Below, one piece after another: positions 13,361 through 26,819 of a DNA stretch of 64,000 bases. The notes below the pieces were generated by a model, which did not search any database, was not told the origin of the DNA, and was given only the letters and a program-made list of their open reading frames with translations. Within the stretch, counting starts at the first letter, position 1. The number at the start of each line of letters is the position of its first letter. A program made the position numbers and the translations under genes. Source of the DNA: Echinostoma caproni (lineage: Eukaryota; Platyhelminthes; Trematoda; Plagiorchiida; Echinostomatidae); assembly GCA_900618425.1 (NCBI GenBank), contig UZAN01039595.1, forward strand, positions 38,270 through 102,269. Direction: 5' to 3'.

Positions 13361-14799
13361 GAGAGTGGTTTCATGGCACGTATGATCTTATCGAATTGAA
13401 CCGATAGTTCTGTCCTGACTGGGTTGCTTCTAATTTGAGGTACATCGTTGTATTTCTATTGATTCATGATTCATTATGCAGTACACGTAGAGTTCCCAGT
13501 CTTGTGTTCTGACGCAGATTCAGGGGTTCGGTATCTGCAAGTCACTCTATCATCGGACGTCAATCCGGTACACTTCCGGTGCAGATTTAAACATTAGGCT
13601 TCACATCTTCTTCGGACGAGGTTCTCTGCCCCGAAGAACCACAGAAGAGCTTGCAAAAATATTCCTGATTAAGTGATCATGAGAACACATGTTGCCAAGC
13701 ATACTTGTTTCGGTATTACATTAAGTGCCTACATACAGCATAAATTATGATCGACGAAATTATGGGTAAAATGAGACACAATAAATGACTGAACCGGAGT
13801 TTTGCTCGAAGGTACGTCACTAGATGATAAGTGGATGGCCGCGGTAAGACCAGCGTTCTTTATAACTGTTTCTCATGAAGGGTGATCGGAGACGCGCGGT
13901 TGATGAAATCGCTCAGGATTCGGTCAGTGGTCTTGTCAATAAAGCACACTGTTATTGCATTGGATGCGAACATTTACTAATTTATTCCAGTGTGCGCCCC
14001 GCGGTCCGAACAATGATCCAACATTCATGCTGATCGGAAAAATGTGATTTAAAAAAGCTATACAAAGCACGATGCATATGATTCTTTCATTCTGATCTGC
14101 TAGTCAGAACGCATAGCAATCATACAACTTTCCGTTGGTTTGGTTTCTAACAAACATATTTCAAAAGCAACAAAAGAGGTGAGAAATGACCACACATTAA
14201 CCAAATGACTGAGTCTATTACAATTTTACTCTAACTATTCGCCCGAGACGTCCGACTTTTGATCGCTTTTTTCTGTCAGACGTTTTAATAATTATTATTT
14301 ATTACTAATAAAATTCTTTTCATCTTGGGAAATTCTAAACACTCAGCATCCTAAACTGTACCGCCTAAATACAAGTCGTAATGTGACTTGTAAACATGGT
14401 CATTCCGGTAAATGCATTGGTCTGGTGGACACATTCTTGAGCGTAGAAAGGAAGTCAGTCCNCTCTGCTACGTCGATTGCGTTGATTGCGTCAGAAACGT
14501 TTGCGCACAAAATCCAGTGACACAACGTTTATTTTCCTCATATGTCGAAGCAAGTTGGGTTCAGTTGATGCAATTGGCAAATGGAAAATTGGGTCAGTCA
14601 TGAGCCTGGTCAGAATGCGAGGAATCAATAATAACGGTCACGGATTTCATTTATCAACTGATTTTTGAGCTCCTATACGATCACTGGTTTTGATGTCAGT
14701 CTACCAACACCTGAACTATAACCAGCTTTTCCATTCTGCCCAGCTATTAATTGATCTATAGATTGGAAATTAGATTGATCCTAACAGTAGAGTGACCGG
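13361..14799. other. Non-coding stretch, no gene recognised
   Basis: AT-rich with short frames. A single N lies at 14,462. No repeat family shared with the rest of the window was noticed. Confidence 0.4.
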
Positions 14800-15340
14800 C
14801 CGGTTAAGAACGAACTCGAGGTCCAAACACATTACCGAATAATCCCTTCTAACCCTGNNNNNNNNNNNNNNNNNNNNNNNNNNNNNNNNNNNNNNNNNNN
14901 NNNNNNNNNNNNNNNNNNNNNNNNNNNNNNNNNNNNNNNNNNNNNNNNNNNNNNNNNNNNNNNNNNNNNNNNNNNNNNNNNNNNNNNNNNNNNNNNNNNN
15001 NNNNNNNNNNNNNNNNNNNNNNNNNNNNNNNNNNNNNNNNNNNNNNNNNNNNNNNNNNNNNNNNNNNNNNNNNNNNNNNNNNNNNNNNNNNNNNNNNNNN
15101 NNNNNNNNNNNNNNNNNNNNNNNNNNNNNNNNNNNNNNNNNNNNNNNNNNNNNNNNNNNNNNNNNNNNNNNNNNNNNNNNNNNNNNNNNNNNNNNNNNNN
15201 NNNNNNNNNNNNNNNNNNNNNNNNNNNNNNNNNNNNNNNNNNNNNNNNNNNNNNNNNNNNNNNNNNNNNNNNNNNNNNNNNNCCGGTTAAGAACGAACTC
15301 GAGGTCCAAACACATTACCGAATAATCCCTTCTAACCCTG
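14800..15340. other. Assembly gap (425 N) flanked by an exact 58-bp direct duplication
   Basis: The Ns run from 14,858 to 15,282. The 58 bases before the gap (14,800-14,857) are identical to the 58 bases after it (15,283-15,340), beginning CCGGTTAAGAACG and ending TTCTAACCCTG. This is typical of two contig ends that really overlap but were scaffolded with a gap. A true local duplication is the alternative. Frames that cross the gap are meaningless. Confidence 0.95.
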
Positions 15341-15482
15341 TCGCGTTTTGAGCCATCGTGCGGTCAATGGAACACTTCACAGACGATACGGCACGAGAAA
15401 CTTTCATTGTTGTTCCGTTGAACATTGTTAGCACTGAGTGTGGAGCGGTATGAAAACTATATTCTTCATTTCTCTGGTATGA

Positions 15483-15483
<1 letters not shown>

Positions 15484-15517
<34 letters not shown>
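15484..15517. repeat. (TTA)n microsatellite
   Basis: About eleven uninterrupted TTA/ATT units. It accounts for the poly-isoleucine run in the minus-strand frame over this site. Confidence 0.95.
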
Positions 15518-15519
15518 GA

Positions 15520-18500
15520 GTAACAAACAAATTGGATAGCACGAATTCCAAATCAACAATGCACGCAAATCATGACGGATTGCTTGTCTTATTCCAATTT
15601 GTCGTTATTCCGACATTCCGAATAGATCTCAACCTTTTTCGCTACTCCCCAGACCAGCTGGTTCGCTCTCGTGCGCGCTCACCCGCCCGCCTGCCCGCCC
15701 GCATTCTTTCCGGTTGTTCCTTATGCATACTAATCCCCTCGGTGCACAAATACTTATCAATCAAACAGTGTGATAGAAAGAAGCAAGCAGCTGTTTGGAT
15801 AATCAATTGTGACTGATCTGCTTGTTTTCCTTGTCAGAAGTCCTCTCTTTCTGAAAACTTCGTTCATAGTAACCCGGGTAGATTAATGAATCAAATGCGA
15901 TGCAAGACTGAGTCGAATTAGGACGTTTCTTTCATTTCCACACACAAAAGCACACAAAACACAGTCCAAAAAGGGCGTGTCTAGCCATGAATTGCATTCC
16001 ACGAGTATCGATGCTTTTGCAAACAAAAAGGATCAGATCAAGTACATTTGCTAGAGTGACCTGACAGTGTACTGTTTATGCTATTGATATAATAACAAAC
16101 CCCTAATAGTTCGGTATTTAAGGTAGCATTTTATTGGTCAATTTTCTCGCGCGCACATCTGTGAGATATCTCAATTCAGTGGAATCATAATTAACACAGC
16201 TGGTGCTTTCCAGTTGTGTGAATAACAGACAGTGCACATAATAAATGCGTTTCCGAATGCATCTCATTGAACCAGATACCGGAAGTGTATACTCCAAAAT
16301 TGCTTAATTCCTTGGACGATTGATTATTTTGGCCAATTTCTCTCTGTGGAGAGACAACGAGGAGGAGACCATGCCGCCACATTCTCTATTTGCTTTGAGA
16401 ATCTGTCGCACGTGATCAACGAGGAGTGAGAAGAGCTGATGGATTAAATTGCCTTGTGTACCTTCCTTCCCCCTAAGGTCATGCTCCTGAGTGCAAGAAT
16501 CGGTTTTACTGGCAGTACTGTAAATCTGAATTTCAAACATGACTGTTTTGAAAACCTCTCGTTCCCCCGTGCAGATGCAGACTGTTTAGTTTAGCTGGTT
16601 GACAGCCGATGCCTTCGGTGTAGATATCTAACAGAGACACATTAACCCCATTCGGGGACGCTTTCAATTTTCGTAAAAGCAATTTTACACTCATTTGTTT
16701 GGTTATTATTGTTATTTCATTTTTGAGACACACCTCTGATGAGGTTAATGAAATAAAGTCCACTTGCATAGTTCGTGCTTAAATGCAAGGTGATTTATTC
16801 AAGTCCCTTGAATAATAACAATTTCAAATCTTCCACTTGTATTATTCAATGCGGACTTCCAAATGTGATCGAATGCATTTCATAAAATTAGATGTAGAAT
16901 AAATTCTGCCCTATATTGACACTTCACACACACCCAGCACCACCATCCTGTTGTCCATTGTCTTCCCTTTGTTCATGTAATGTTGATTTCATCCCCTCAT
17001 TGATCCGTGCCTATGACTGTTCTCCACGCCGTTTACACATACGCACGCACTATTATGTTTGCCCCATTACGTTGACCTCTGTCGGTCTCACCCGTCCCAT
17101 CGACCCGTACCCATGATCGACTGACTCTGACACTTGTGTCACACACGCACGCACATACCTACACCGATTCATCGCACTGTCCTGTCACGACGGGCCCTAA
17201 TGACACATTTACACCAACTGTGTTGTGATTGGTCCCCTCTAGGTCGCTTCTCACTATTGACCACCACGGATTCATGTGATCCTGTTCGACATTGTTCGGT
17301 GTATTGGTTCTATTGTCATCGCACTGCGCTCCTGGTTGCTCGCAGTTCTTGCTTGTCGAATTACTGGCATCACAGATTCCGGTGTTTTTAACCGGCTAGT
17401 GCCACAGTTTGAGGATTGCATATTTTTCACTATTGTAAACTGCATTTCAGTACCGCATTTGTAGAAGAAACCTATTTGTTGAAAGACACCGTCTTCCGGG
17501 TTTTTTGCGCGTCATTCTACGTGGATCGTTGTAACCTGTGAAGTCAACAGATATACTGTCTTGTACTGTCTTAGTAGAACCCTATGGTCCGTGGTTCAAA
17601 ATATCTATTTCTAATCCAGTCTAAAAGGTTTGGTTTTCTCGCGTGAGATCAGACTTTCAGAAGTTCTTCAACCTCTGACCTCCCAAAGACAGATGCCAAA
17701 CAAAATCAGCCCCTTATTTGTATTCAAGGAGGTACACCTGACGTATATTTCAGGGGGAAAATGCATTCATTACACATATATGATTCGGCCTTGTAAATTA
17801 TCGGAATTTTGCGCGACAACCGATACTGAAACGTTCCGGGGCGAAGGTGATCAGATTGGGGAAACAAGTAACCACTGGTACATTTCAACACATTCCGCAA
17901 AGTCGCCTGAATCTTTGGTGTTTTCCTATTGATTGACCTTGATTTCTCAAGGAAATAAGCGGATTTTCTGACGCTTTTGAGGAGGGAGGTGGAGTGATGT
18001 CTGGCTTATTCCAGCTGATTACATTCGTTTTCATTTTAACGTTGAATCCTCGGTTTGATGCTACCGAACCCAAACGGAGCTACCTCAATCAGAGATCAGA
18101 GATGAATTAGCATAGATGGTTATTATGAGCTGGTTGACACAGTGACAACACAGACACCCATGTAACAGATCCAGTGTTCTCATCTCAAATGGAATTATGC
18201 ACATACGCTGCTGATGAGCTCCAGTTATATTAAATCATATTGTGATGTTTCCCATTAGATGGAGTAAGACGTGTACATGATTAGGACGTTTGTAGAACAA
18301 ACCACCAAAAATTTATTGATATCAAGTTCCATGTTGCTTATGTGGTAGACACTAGCCGCACTCCAATGGCGCTCAATCAGAATACTCAATGTCCTATCAG
18401 ACCACAATAAATGTGTTGGAAGCAGTCAGGACACTGATAACTGCCGAGGTAACTATCATCTAACCACGGATAACCATGACGTACAACTGTTCACATCTGT

Positions 18501-19840
18501 ACATAACTCAACCACAGGTTTTATTTGTCATGTAACTGAAACACCCAAATGTGATCCGTTCGCAAAACGGAATCTACTCTATTCATGTAGATAAATCATC
18601 ATTAGTTTCTTGTTTTAAATGGCAGATGTCCCCCACCATTTTCACTCCCCTCCTCATCTATGTTCTTTTGACGAAGATTTGAAACCAACCTCTTTCATTG
18701 ATTCATCTACTATTTCATGTATGAAACTGTATGTTGCATAAATGCACCCAGATGAGCTGGATGATTAGAGTATTGGTCCTCTACACTGAACCAATCCCGT
18801 GTTTTCGTTTTAACTAATTATAATAAACTGACTAACCAAAATCAAAAATTCACACACACACACACAAACACCGTGTATCACAAAAATGGTTATTGCACTA
18901 TTGATTTCCTGTTTAATCAAACGCATTAACCCGAGGAGAACAGAATGGATGAAAAGATGCATTCACTGTTCATCTTTCGGTCAGAATAACACCAACCAAA
19001 CAATTCGGGATGTGCCTGACGGTGTCATCACAAAATGAGATATTTACCGCATACGAGAGAGTTCCCGATTCTTGAACCGATAGCAATCGTTCTGTGTTCG
19101 GTGGTATTTCGATTTGCGGCTGCAAAACCCTCCATTACCTCGGTGATTTACTTTACTCGACTAGGATTCAACGTATATATTCCTCACACACGAAACAGTC
19201 TGCAAAAAATAGACAACTGATGAATATCATTTGAGAATTTGACCGGTGAACACTCCGCCAAAACTTATGATTCTTCAATGGCTGTATACACAGAAATGAA
19301 TTCCGGTTGAATGTTTTTCACTGGCAAATAAGATGAATACTCCTCGGCGAATGAACGTGGAAGAATCACGTGCCTAATGGATAATTTGGCTGAGTTGCAC
19401 ATTTGCATTCAAACTAATTGATACGTATTATCAGTAAACCCTAACCAAATGTGCATTAAAGTGCTTATTTTGTTCAATCAACAATGTCTTCGATCAGGCA
19501 GAATTTGAAAATCAAGATGAAAAAAGAGTTGTCCATTTTGGACTTTATTTATTCAGCAAGAAAAGCAAGTGAAACGATAATGAATGAAATGTTTAACAAC
19601 ACAAAAATGTTGACAATTATTTTAAGCGTTTTTTGTTACTTTATTTCTAAACAGATGTTTTGTGCACTTCCTCCAATTCTTGTAATTTAAATCCAGTAGT
19701 AGTTCAAATTACACCAACAGAATGGAATTTCCCTGATGAATGATCTTGGTCGATTTAGGGGCAAATAAAGTGCGAGGGTGAGAAAAGCACAACACACGAT
19801 ATTTTTGTCCAACAATCAACAAAATATATTGCATTGATTT
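15520..19840. other. Non-coding stretch with a pyrimidine-rich zone
   Basis: No gene recognised. Between 16,916 and 17,400 the plus strand is again pyrimidine-rich, with ACACACGCACGCAC-type runs and a GTGATTGGTCCCCTC segment similar to the promoter-like end of the 12.6-13.3 kb tract. A short CA run lies near 18,853. The remaining frames (at most 100 codons) show no domain. Confidence 0.4.
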
Positions 19841-19915
19841 CATTTATCGGGAAACGAACCAGGCGCTTTGATCAAGGCAAGTCAATCCTGTGATCATCTA
19901 ACTGAGTCAATCATC
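19840..19915 (-). repeat. Possible tRNA-like SINE head
   Basis: On the minus strand a degenerate A box (TGACTCAGTTAGATG, complement at 19,895-19,909) lies about 35 bp before a degenerate B box (GGTTCGTTTCCCG, complement at 19,848-19,860). The spacing and order fit a tRNA-derived SINE head or a decayed tRNA, but the cloverleaf does not pair well and no second copy was seen here. Confidence 0.35.
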
Positions 19916-22900
19916 AGCTGTAAATGAGTCAGCATGTGAAATCTATCTGAGGTGCATACATGTGAGTCAAAATTGCATAAATCGATATATCAACAGAAAA
20001 CTGTTGGGCATCCAAAAATTGATTCGCCGTTTCCCGAGGATGTAATTTGAATCAAATGAAACAGAAATCAATAGTAACCGGTCCGGAAGGGGTTGTAATC
20101 AATGCCGTCGAGCATCAGACGCAGCGAAAACAGATCCCTTAGTTTACATCGATATGCGGTATTTGTATTAACAAATCGTCTCACACATTTAGGCCCTTAA
20201 GTAGATAAGCATCCAATGCTTACACTGGATAGATAGGTTCCCTCGGTAATTTTGGGTATGACCGCTGAGATCTGCACTTTTGAGGTGGGAAAGTGAGTTA
20301 TTCCACTCATTGGCGCTCTCATTCGATTACCTTGGAGTATTCCCGAAAAGAGCACGTTGCGAGAGTGANATTCTATGAAACACTTTAATGCATTTTAATT
20401 TTTTGTCCCAGCAAACTATCGTCAAGCAGCTCGATGGGTGGTCACCAACCGAGTTTAGCCATTAGCACACAAACGTTTCATCACCGGTGGAGGTAACACT
20501 CTCCGTGAGTCTGGTTGGCCAGGAGATTAGACGATATTTGAATTGTGAAGCACAACGGGCCAGTTGTGGGTCCACGAACCCACACTTTCCCCCTTGACCC
20601 ACGGATTCATTTACATTCGTTATCTTTTATCTTCATAGACCTGAGAATTTTCCAACTGAATGTTTACTCGAATTGAGTCTCCTAGCAGTTGAACATCATA
20701 TTTTGTTGATTGTTCAACCGGCGCTTTTCTTACTTTAGGAAAAATGACATGCCTTTCGCATCCAAAACACAGGAAAACGTTTTTTGAGAAAGCAACAGCC
20801 CAAAAGGGGCTCTGATGGACATGGGATTTAATTTCGGAAAAGTTTTCTTCTTCTCGTAACTAGAACCTGATGAACGTTTTTGATCAATAACAACCGTGAA
20901 AGTGGACAAAGTGGGTTATTTGAACAAAACTCTTTGACATAAGACACCCTCCCTCCCTCTTACAGACACGGATGTTTAATGTTTTTGGACAAAAAGCCAC
21001 CTTCTCACCCCGTTTTATTTCACAATTTTTGCTCGGGTGCTCAATCCATCATCCTCTCCAGGGACATATGTCTTCGCATATCTTTCCCGTTTCGACCTTG
21101 TNTTTGTGTTTCCATTAGGAAACTAATGTAGTTCCCCAAGTAACCATCAGGTGATATAATGGGTTAGTCACGTGGTTCAATCTTTCAATCTGAAATGGTT
21201 GCATATGGCACGGGGGATAGCGAAACTTGTGTGGTCAAGTCGCAGAAATGTGAACGTTTGGAGTGGGGGTTGTAATTTCCCCATGTCAAACTAATGGATA
21301 AAGAATAGTTCGTGATTCCGTGAGTAGATGAGCGATTCCACGTCAAAATCATATGTCGTTTGCGCTAACCAATTAATGAACACGTCCTGCATTTTACCCG
21401 GCATGCCTTGGCAAAAAGAATTTATATCACATAATCCGCAAAAAATGTGAGATTTTGAATAATGGGAATGAGGATTGTATGGACTGCGCATATATATAAG
21501 CATGTTATGGTTTTGTATCGAAAGTTAATCAAAACGTTTGGCTAAAACGGCACCTACGGACCTATGATAGATGCAACGTATAAAGCAGCTAAAATGGTAA
21601 TAATAGTATGCGATATGGTGATGAAGCAGTTCAGAGAGGTGTTACCAATCTGGAACGAGTTAGTGAACAATGTCGTTATTTCGCAGTGGACCACAAACTG
21701 CAACAAGGTCGCTTGATGTAAACTGAACTAGCGAAACAGAAGCATGTGACCGTTTGTGGCTGGTGGAAGTGTAGGAGGTAATTTGTAAATGTCGGAGTTG
21801 AGAAGCTAGACAAAAACCAACAGAGGCCTACATCCGTTTGTTCCGCATCCAAGGTGATGGTTGCTTTCGAACAGCTCATAAAATTAGGGCGGAATAAAGT
21901 TGAATAGCATTTCCACTTGAGGTTGAAACAGCCTGTTCCTGGTTTGAAGAACATGACTTCGATTGCGTGAGACAGAAAATAACACAGGCAGTTTGGTGTA
22001 TAGCCACGTAAAAGTAACTAACAAGTATACTTGATATCACTGCCAATTGAGAGAAATGAGAAAGGCTTTTTATTTTGGCCAATGAATCAGTACATCTATG
22101 CCCAGAAAGGTAGTGGTTCAATATGATGTTAAAAGTTGACGTTGTATGTATGCCTTTGCACGAGATGACTACGATTAAGGAGAAATCAATTGGTTTAGTT
22201 TCCTTAGTGAAATCCTTAAGCTCCACATCATATGAGATAATGTTCTCGCTTGATACTAATAGAACTGTGATTCGCCTTTGGACACCATCTCTCTGTGTCA
22301 AATTGAAGCTCATACAAATCTTTTGGAACATGCTGTCTTTATGCGAATTTTATCTTCATCCAGATTGAACAGTACGCACATAATATTTGACCTAGAGAAG
22401 ACAGATGTTTCTACCTTTTGAGAACATTGGGTACCGCAGAACAGTTTTCTGTTCGCAACGTACGGAAACACATTTGTTAACTGGATTTTAAAAAGGAAAC
22501 ATTATCAACTTGGTACTGTGAGTTCAATGTTACAAATCGATATTTATATGTATATATTGACACTAAGTTGAGGTCAGAGCTAAATGACCTGAACATACCT
22601 AGCTTTGAGCTATTCAAAATCATTCCGGAGGTCTTATCCATGCAAGACACGGTTATACATGTTTTCCTCTACATTTTTGTAACAAGGCTCTGTACGTTTT
22701 CGGTCTTACGATTCACTCTATGAAACAGAGATGAGGTGCACTATTCATCCTTCTTTTGTTTTATACAAAATCCCTTTTTACTGTCAGGTTTGTAGCTAGC
22801 CAGTAAATAAAAACCTCTGTTGCTATTTCTCCTCAGTTTGAGCCTCATTCTAACCGAAATGGAAGAAAATAACAGTCCCGGAACTAACCTTGTTCATTAA

Positions 22901-25680
22901 AAAAAATTGATGACAACAGTTCACGTATTTGCTTCCCTTCTCCTGCGCTTTTAATCACACGTGTCTGTTCGGCAGCATCACTACCAGTTTGTTGGTGCAC
23001 CAATTACTAGGAAATCACTGAAAAAGAGAAAATATTGAATATTAGTTGAAAAACCTTGATAGCTCAATGGATAATTTGGAATGTTGAGTGCAGAGACAAA
23101 CTATTATAATCCGATGACGGTAGCGAGAACTGGATAGTACAAGGTAAGAATTTCATGTTTTGCCTACCAATCAGCTGGCTTGAGCACCCACTGATTTTTC
23201 CCGTGTGTAATTTGTGGGAAAATAAAATGTAAAATATTTAAATACATTGTAAAATATTTTCGATATAATTTGCCATGTTGCTTACGGTGACCATTCGCTC
23301 AAACTGAACAGATCACCAATAAATTTATCATCAATTCGAGTGCTCTTTGATGAGGCTCAAACTGATTTATGCACGTTACGCTGAATCGACTGATCCACAA
23401 ACTGTAAACGAGCCAATCACATTCCAGTACGACATCTAACCAGGATCGCTCAACAAAAGCAACAGCTTTAGTAGACACATAAACGAGTGAGCTCAGTAAA
23501 TCAATGAAAACNGCCCGGTAAGTTTTGCCTTGGTTTTATTTCCGGGCTAACTCACTGGTCCTGCTCGAAAAAAGACCCCGGGACTATGGGGATATTGTGT
23601 GATTAAGCACAAATTTAATTAAATGAACGTATCAGTTTTTAGGTTTATAAAAGCGGCAGCTTTGTAGTCAAACTACACAAATACGACGAATATGACAAAA
23701 GCAAGCAAGTAAAAGTCAGATAACTGGACCGCAAATTTACGTTACTCGTGCACAGGTTTCAAGCAACCAATAACAAGGTAACTGTTAGGGCACATTTGTT
23801 AGTTGCTTTTGTAATGTGAGAGAACGTGTGGTTCGCTCAATCAAAAAATAATAATCACAGAAAGCGATAAAACGATGCAGGGAAAATTAGAACCACATTT
23901 GGACTAAAACCAATCGGTCTAAGCCTGTTAATTTGGCCATTTCTTTATCCTTCTTCAAATATATATTTGCAACAGACAAATGCCCATCGCACGACAATGT
24001 ATGAAGGTCCAATACATTGATTACAAAGTCATATTTACGTGAAAAGCAAAAGGCAAACCGTCCTCTGGTCGACCCGGAAAAAAACACCAACGATAACAAG
24101 TTGTACTTGGAAAAGTGTGAGTGAAATTGGAATGAGTTAAACAGGTAGGAGTGCGACGAAATGAGAAAAGGGTAGCAGCAGTACGGATTTGGCAGATTAG
24201 GCGCACGCTTCGCTCGCCGCGCTGTTGTCGATGATGTCAACAGTAGGCATCGAAACAAGTACCAAGGCCTGAGTGGCCTGGAGTTTTACACCAGTGTCAT
24301 GTAATGGAAAGCTGGCAGTGTCATGTGGGACCCAGTTTGGGGAAATGCATCTACATGCAAACTGTGTGGTCAAATGCAAAGTGGGTTGAGGGTAAACATT
24401 TTTCGAGGACGGAACATCAAAGATCAGGCTAATTGCAATATTTTTAAAAAGTAGTTGGGTTTTAAAGAAATCAGAAAGTCAATTTCAGTGATAATTCAAA
24501 ACCAATTGATCAAACCAAAAACCAAATGAATAGATGAGCCTCGTGAGGTGATAAATGTGACCAAAGAAAGAATGATCTACGAGCCATTCTTGGCATGGAA
24601 GTGAACCGGTAGATGCGTAATGATCATTCGCAACCAGAAATCTGATAACCTTTGGTATATTTTTAGTAAAATTGGCCCAGTGGTACAGTTAAATTGAATT
24701 TGAAATTTCTGTTATATATTCACAATGAAACTGAATGTGAAGGTTCAAGCATCATCAGAATTGGAACACTATGCATGAACAAGAAATGTGGCGAAAAAAG
24801 TCGACAATGTCGCGGCGAGTTGGGTGCCAAATTCCAAAAACACATTACTTCTGTCTGTAACTTGATTAGAGCATTTTCTCGTCATTCGGTGTGATCGAAA
24901 TTCAGTCTCCCCAATGGTGCATCTCTCGAGTGAAATGGTGACTGTTTTCGTCGGTGTTTTTTGTTCTCGACGACGGTACTAAATTCGCGTTTGGAGAGTG
25001 GGTGGTTGGCAAATTGTATTAGGCCCATAAATCACTGGGCAAAATTGAGAATGGAAAAGTTAAATACAAGGAACTGTCACCCGTTATTCTGGAATGCATG
25101 ATTTGATGAATAGTTTTTAATGCACCACAGTTTTCCAAAGCATTCACGAAATACTTTTTAATCCTATTTTCTAAAGCAAACAATAGCCTTTTTACTGATG
25201 TATTCTAATGTCAAATACAACCTAATAACGCTGTTTTCGTCAAGAGGAAAATGTGCTTTGGTCAGGATGTCCTGCACGCATTTTTGTGTTTTTGTTTGAT
25301 TCTGTGCGTCTATTGAGGCTGTGGTTTCTGTTAAACTTCTTTGGTTTTGATGTCGTGCTTCACTCCGATCGATTCGTTTACAGTGTGTGTGTGTACCCGT
25401 TGATTAATAGAAGTATGGCCATCTTTACCGTCAGTCCGGAGTGACCAAACAACCGCGTGGCATTTGGAGCAATGGATTTGAAAATCATTAGAAAGGAAAT
25501 AACCTTTGGTGAAAGAGTGCAGTTTATGAGTTCAATGAGGTGGCTACGTAGACTACATGTAATGATCGAAGTGGTAATAGTAGTACGCACAGAATTCGGA
25601 ATGCAAGCTACACAATAGGAATCACCGGACACGAATCAAGGATTAGCCATCACGGACTGGATTACGGAAGCACTGGACCG
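19916..25680. other. Non-coding stretch, no gene recognised
   Basis: AT-rich sequence with single Ns at 20,370, 21,102 and 23,512. The longest frame (21,876-22,331 minus, 151 codons) shows no motif, and overlapping frames on the other strand are also open, so I do not call it. A lone A-box-like TAGCTCAATGGATAA near 23,060 has no B box partner. Confidence 0.4.
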
Positions 25681-25683
25681 CAA

Positions 25684-26029
25684 TGGCACGAGCTCGCAAT
25701 ATCCCAGCTGGACGAGACGCGAGGAAAAGGACACGGGAATAGTAGTACGTAGTTATTTTATTGGAAGAAATGAAGGCAAATAAATAATATGCGCAAAAGC
25801 AGATTATTGGCTATCTAGGCTTCCACCAATCGGATTGTAATACTGCTTGCATAATCTTGCTTCTGTCTGCATTGCCTCGGATTGGCTGGCACAATCCACC
25901 AATGACGTGCAGTCACAAGCCATGCGCGTGTCACTGAGGTCATTCTTCAAATTTTATTGATCGCAAGTGTCTAGAAACTGTACGCGCCGCTCTAGGGTAG
26001 GTGTCATTACGTAGGGCTGGATCACCACA
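25684..26029 (-). repeat. Second LTR-like unit (gypsy type)
   Basis: On the minus strand it begins TGTGGTGATCCAGCCC and contains GTACAGTTTC, as does the unit at 10.56-10.83 kb. Several CCAAT/ATTGG boxes follow, then a TATTATTTATT TATA-like stretch, then AATAAA (complement at 25,757-25,762) and a GC-richer R-U5-like end near TCGTGCCA. The two units agree mainly in U3, so they are divergent members of one family. I saw no gag or pol next to it. The 3' boundary is uncertain by tens of bases. Confidence 0.45.
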
Positions 26030-26200
26030 CTACTGTTTCGAACAAATAGAGCGGAGGCTGTCTCCAAGTCTGAATGTAATGGCTTTAGCGGTAAAGAGGC
26101 CCAGTTAACTTTTCACAAGGTTATAAGAACGAAATCAACAAAGACATTTACCTTGTACTTGGGTAAGATCAAAACGTTTACTCACGCCAGGATTTTCCAG

Positions 26201-26520
26201 TCAGATTAGAGAGCCAGTTGGTGCAAGCTGACCGCTGCAAAACAACCAGAGTTCTTGATTCCTTCCTCATGAACCAGGAAAATCGGCTATGTAGATACGA
26301 CATTGTGGTGGCGCAAGCGTTCACCGAGCACCCTGTTAAAAGAAGCCTGAGCTGAAAACAGTTTCTCTTTTGACACTGAAGCTCATGTAACTCAGTTACT
26401 TTGACCCAAGGACCTACTATACAGCCTGGAATTCTACTCAGACTACTGATATCATCGATATTTCTGCCGCAGACTCCGGTGTGAATTACACCATGAAAAC
26501 AAAGTTCAATCCTCAAACTG
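26201..26520 (+). pseudogene. Possible decayed immunoglobulin-like coding segment
   Basis: After an acceptor-like TTTTCCAG (ending at 26,200) a plus-strand frame stays open for 50 codons (26,203-26,355) with protein-like composition, including RCKTTRVLDSF and NRLCRYDIVV. About 100 bp on, at 26,457-26,500, another frame reads DISAADSGVNYT, which resembles the conserved end of Ig domains (a D-x-G-x-Y pattern). Stops and frame changes separate the parts. It may be a pseudogene, exons with unseen introns, or chance. Confidence 0.25.
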
Positions 26521-26584
26521 TATCGCAATGTTCGATGTAAACCATATAACCTGGAAACTGAAACTGGTGACAAAGTTATTTTAA

Positions 26585-26684
26585 GATCGGATACTGGGTT
26601 AGTGAAACCGAAACATCATCGGTTTCAACGTGTATGGTACAAAGCAGTACGCACTTCGTATAGTTTCCTACTTTTTCACCCCAG
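26585..26684 (+). other. Candidate exon bounded by canonical splice sites
   Basis: An acceptor-like TTATTTTAAG precedes an open frame rich in basic and aromatic residues (KPKHHRFQRVWYKAVRTSY). It ends at an ideal donor, CCCCAG followed by GTAAGA, at 26,685-26,690. It lies between the two Ig-like segments on the same strand. No protein family is recognised. Confidence 0.2.
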
Positions 26685-26819
26685 GTAAGAATCAACGTGT
26701 CTCCCTCTCTCTTCTACCGTGCGAAATGTTGAAACCAGAAGCAGCTTGGCTGTTTCAAGAGCAGTGGGCGGTGCCGAGTAACTTCCCACTGATGAACCGT
26801 GCACACCTAGGACGCACTT

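Noticed and set aside
14770..15315. 181-codon frame across the gap
   Set aside because: It is almost entirely Ns; the repeated ends come from the duplicated gap flanks.
21876..22331. 151-codon minus frame
   Set aside because: No domain, no repeat partner, and a plus frame is open across it.
24480..24520. ATTGATCAAACC similar to the Tc1 family terminal repeat
   Set aside because: The match stops after 12 bases and no internal Tc1 sequence follows.
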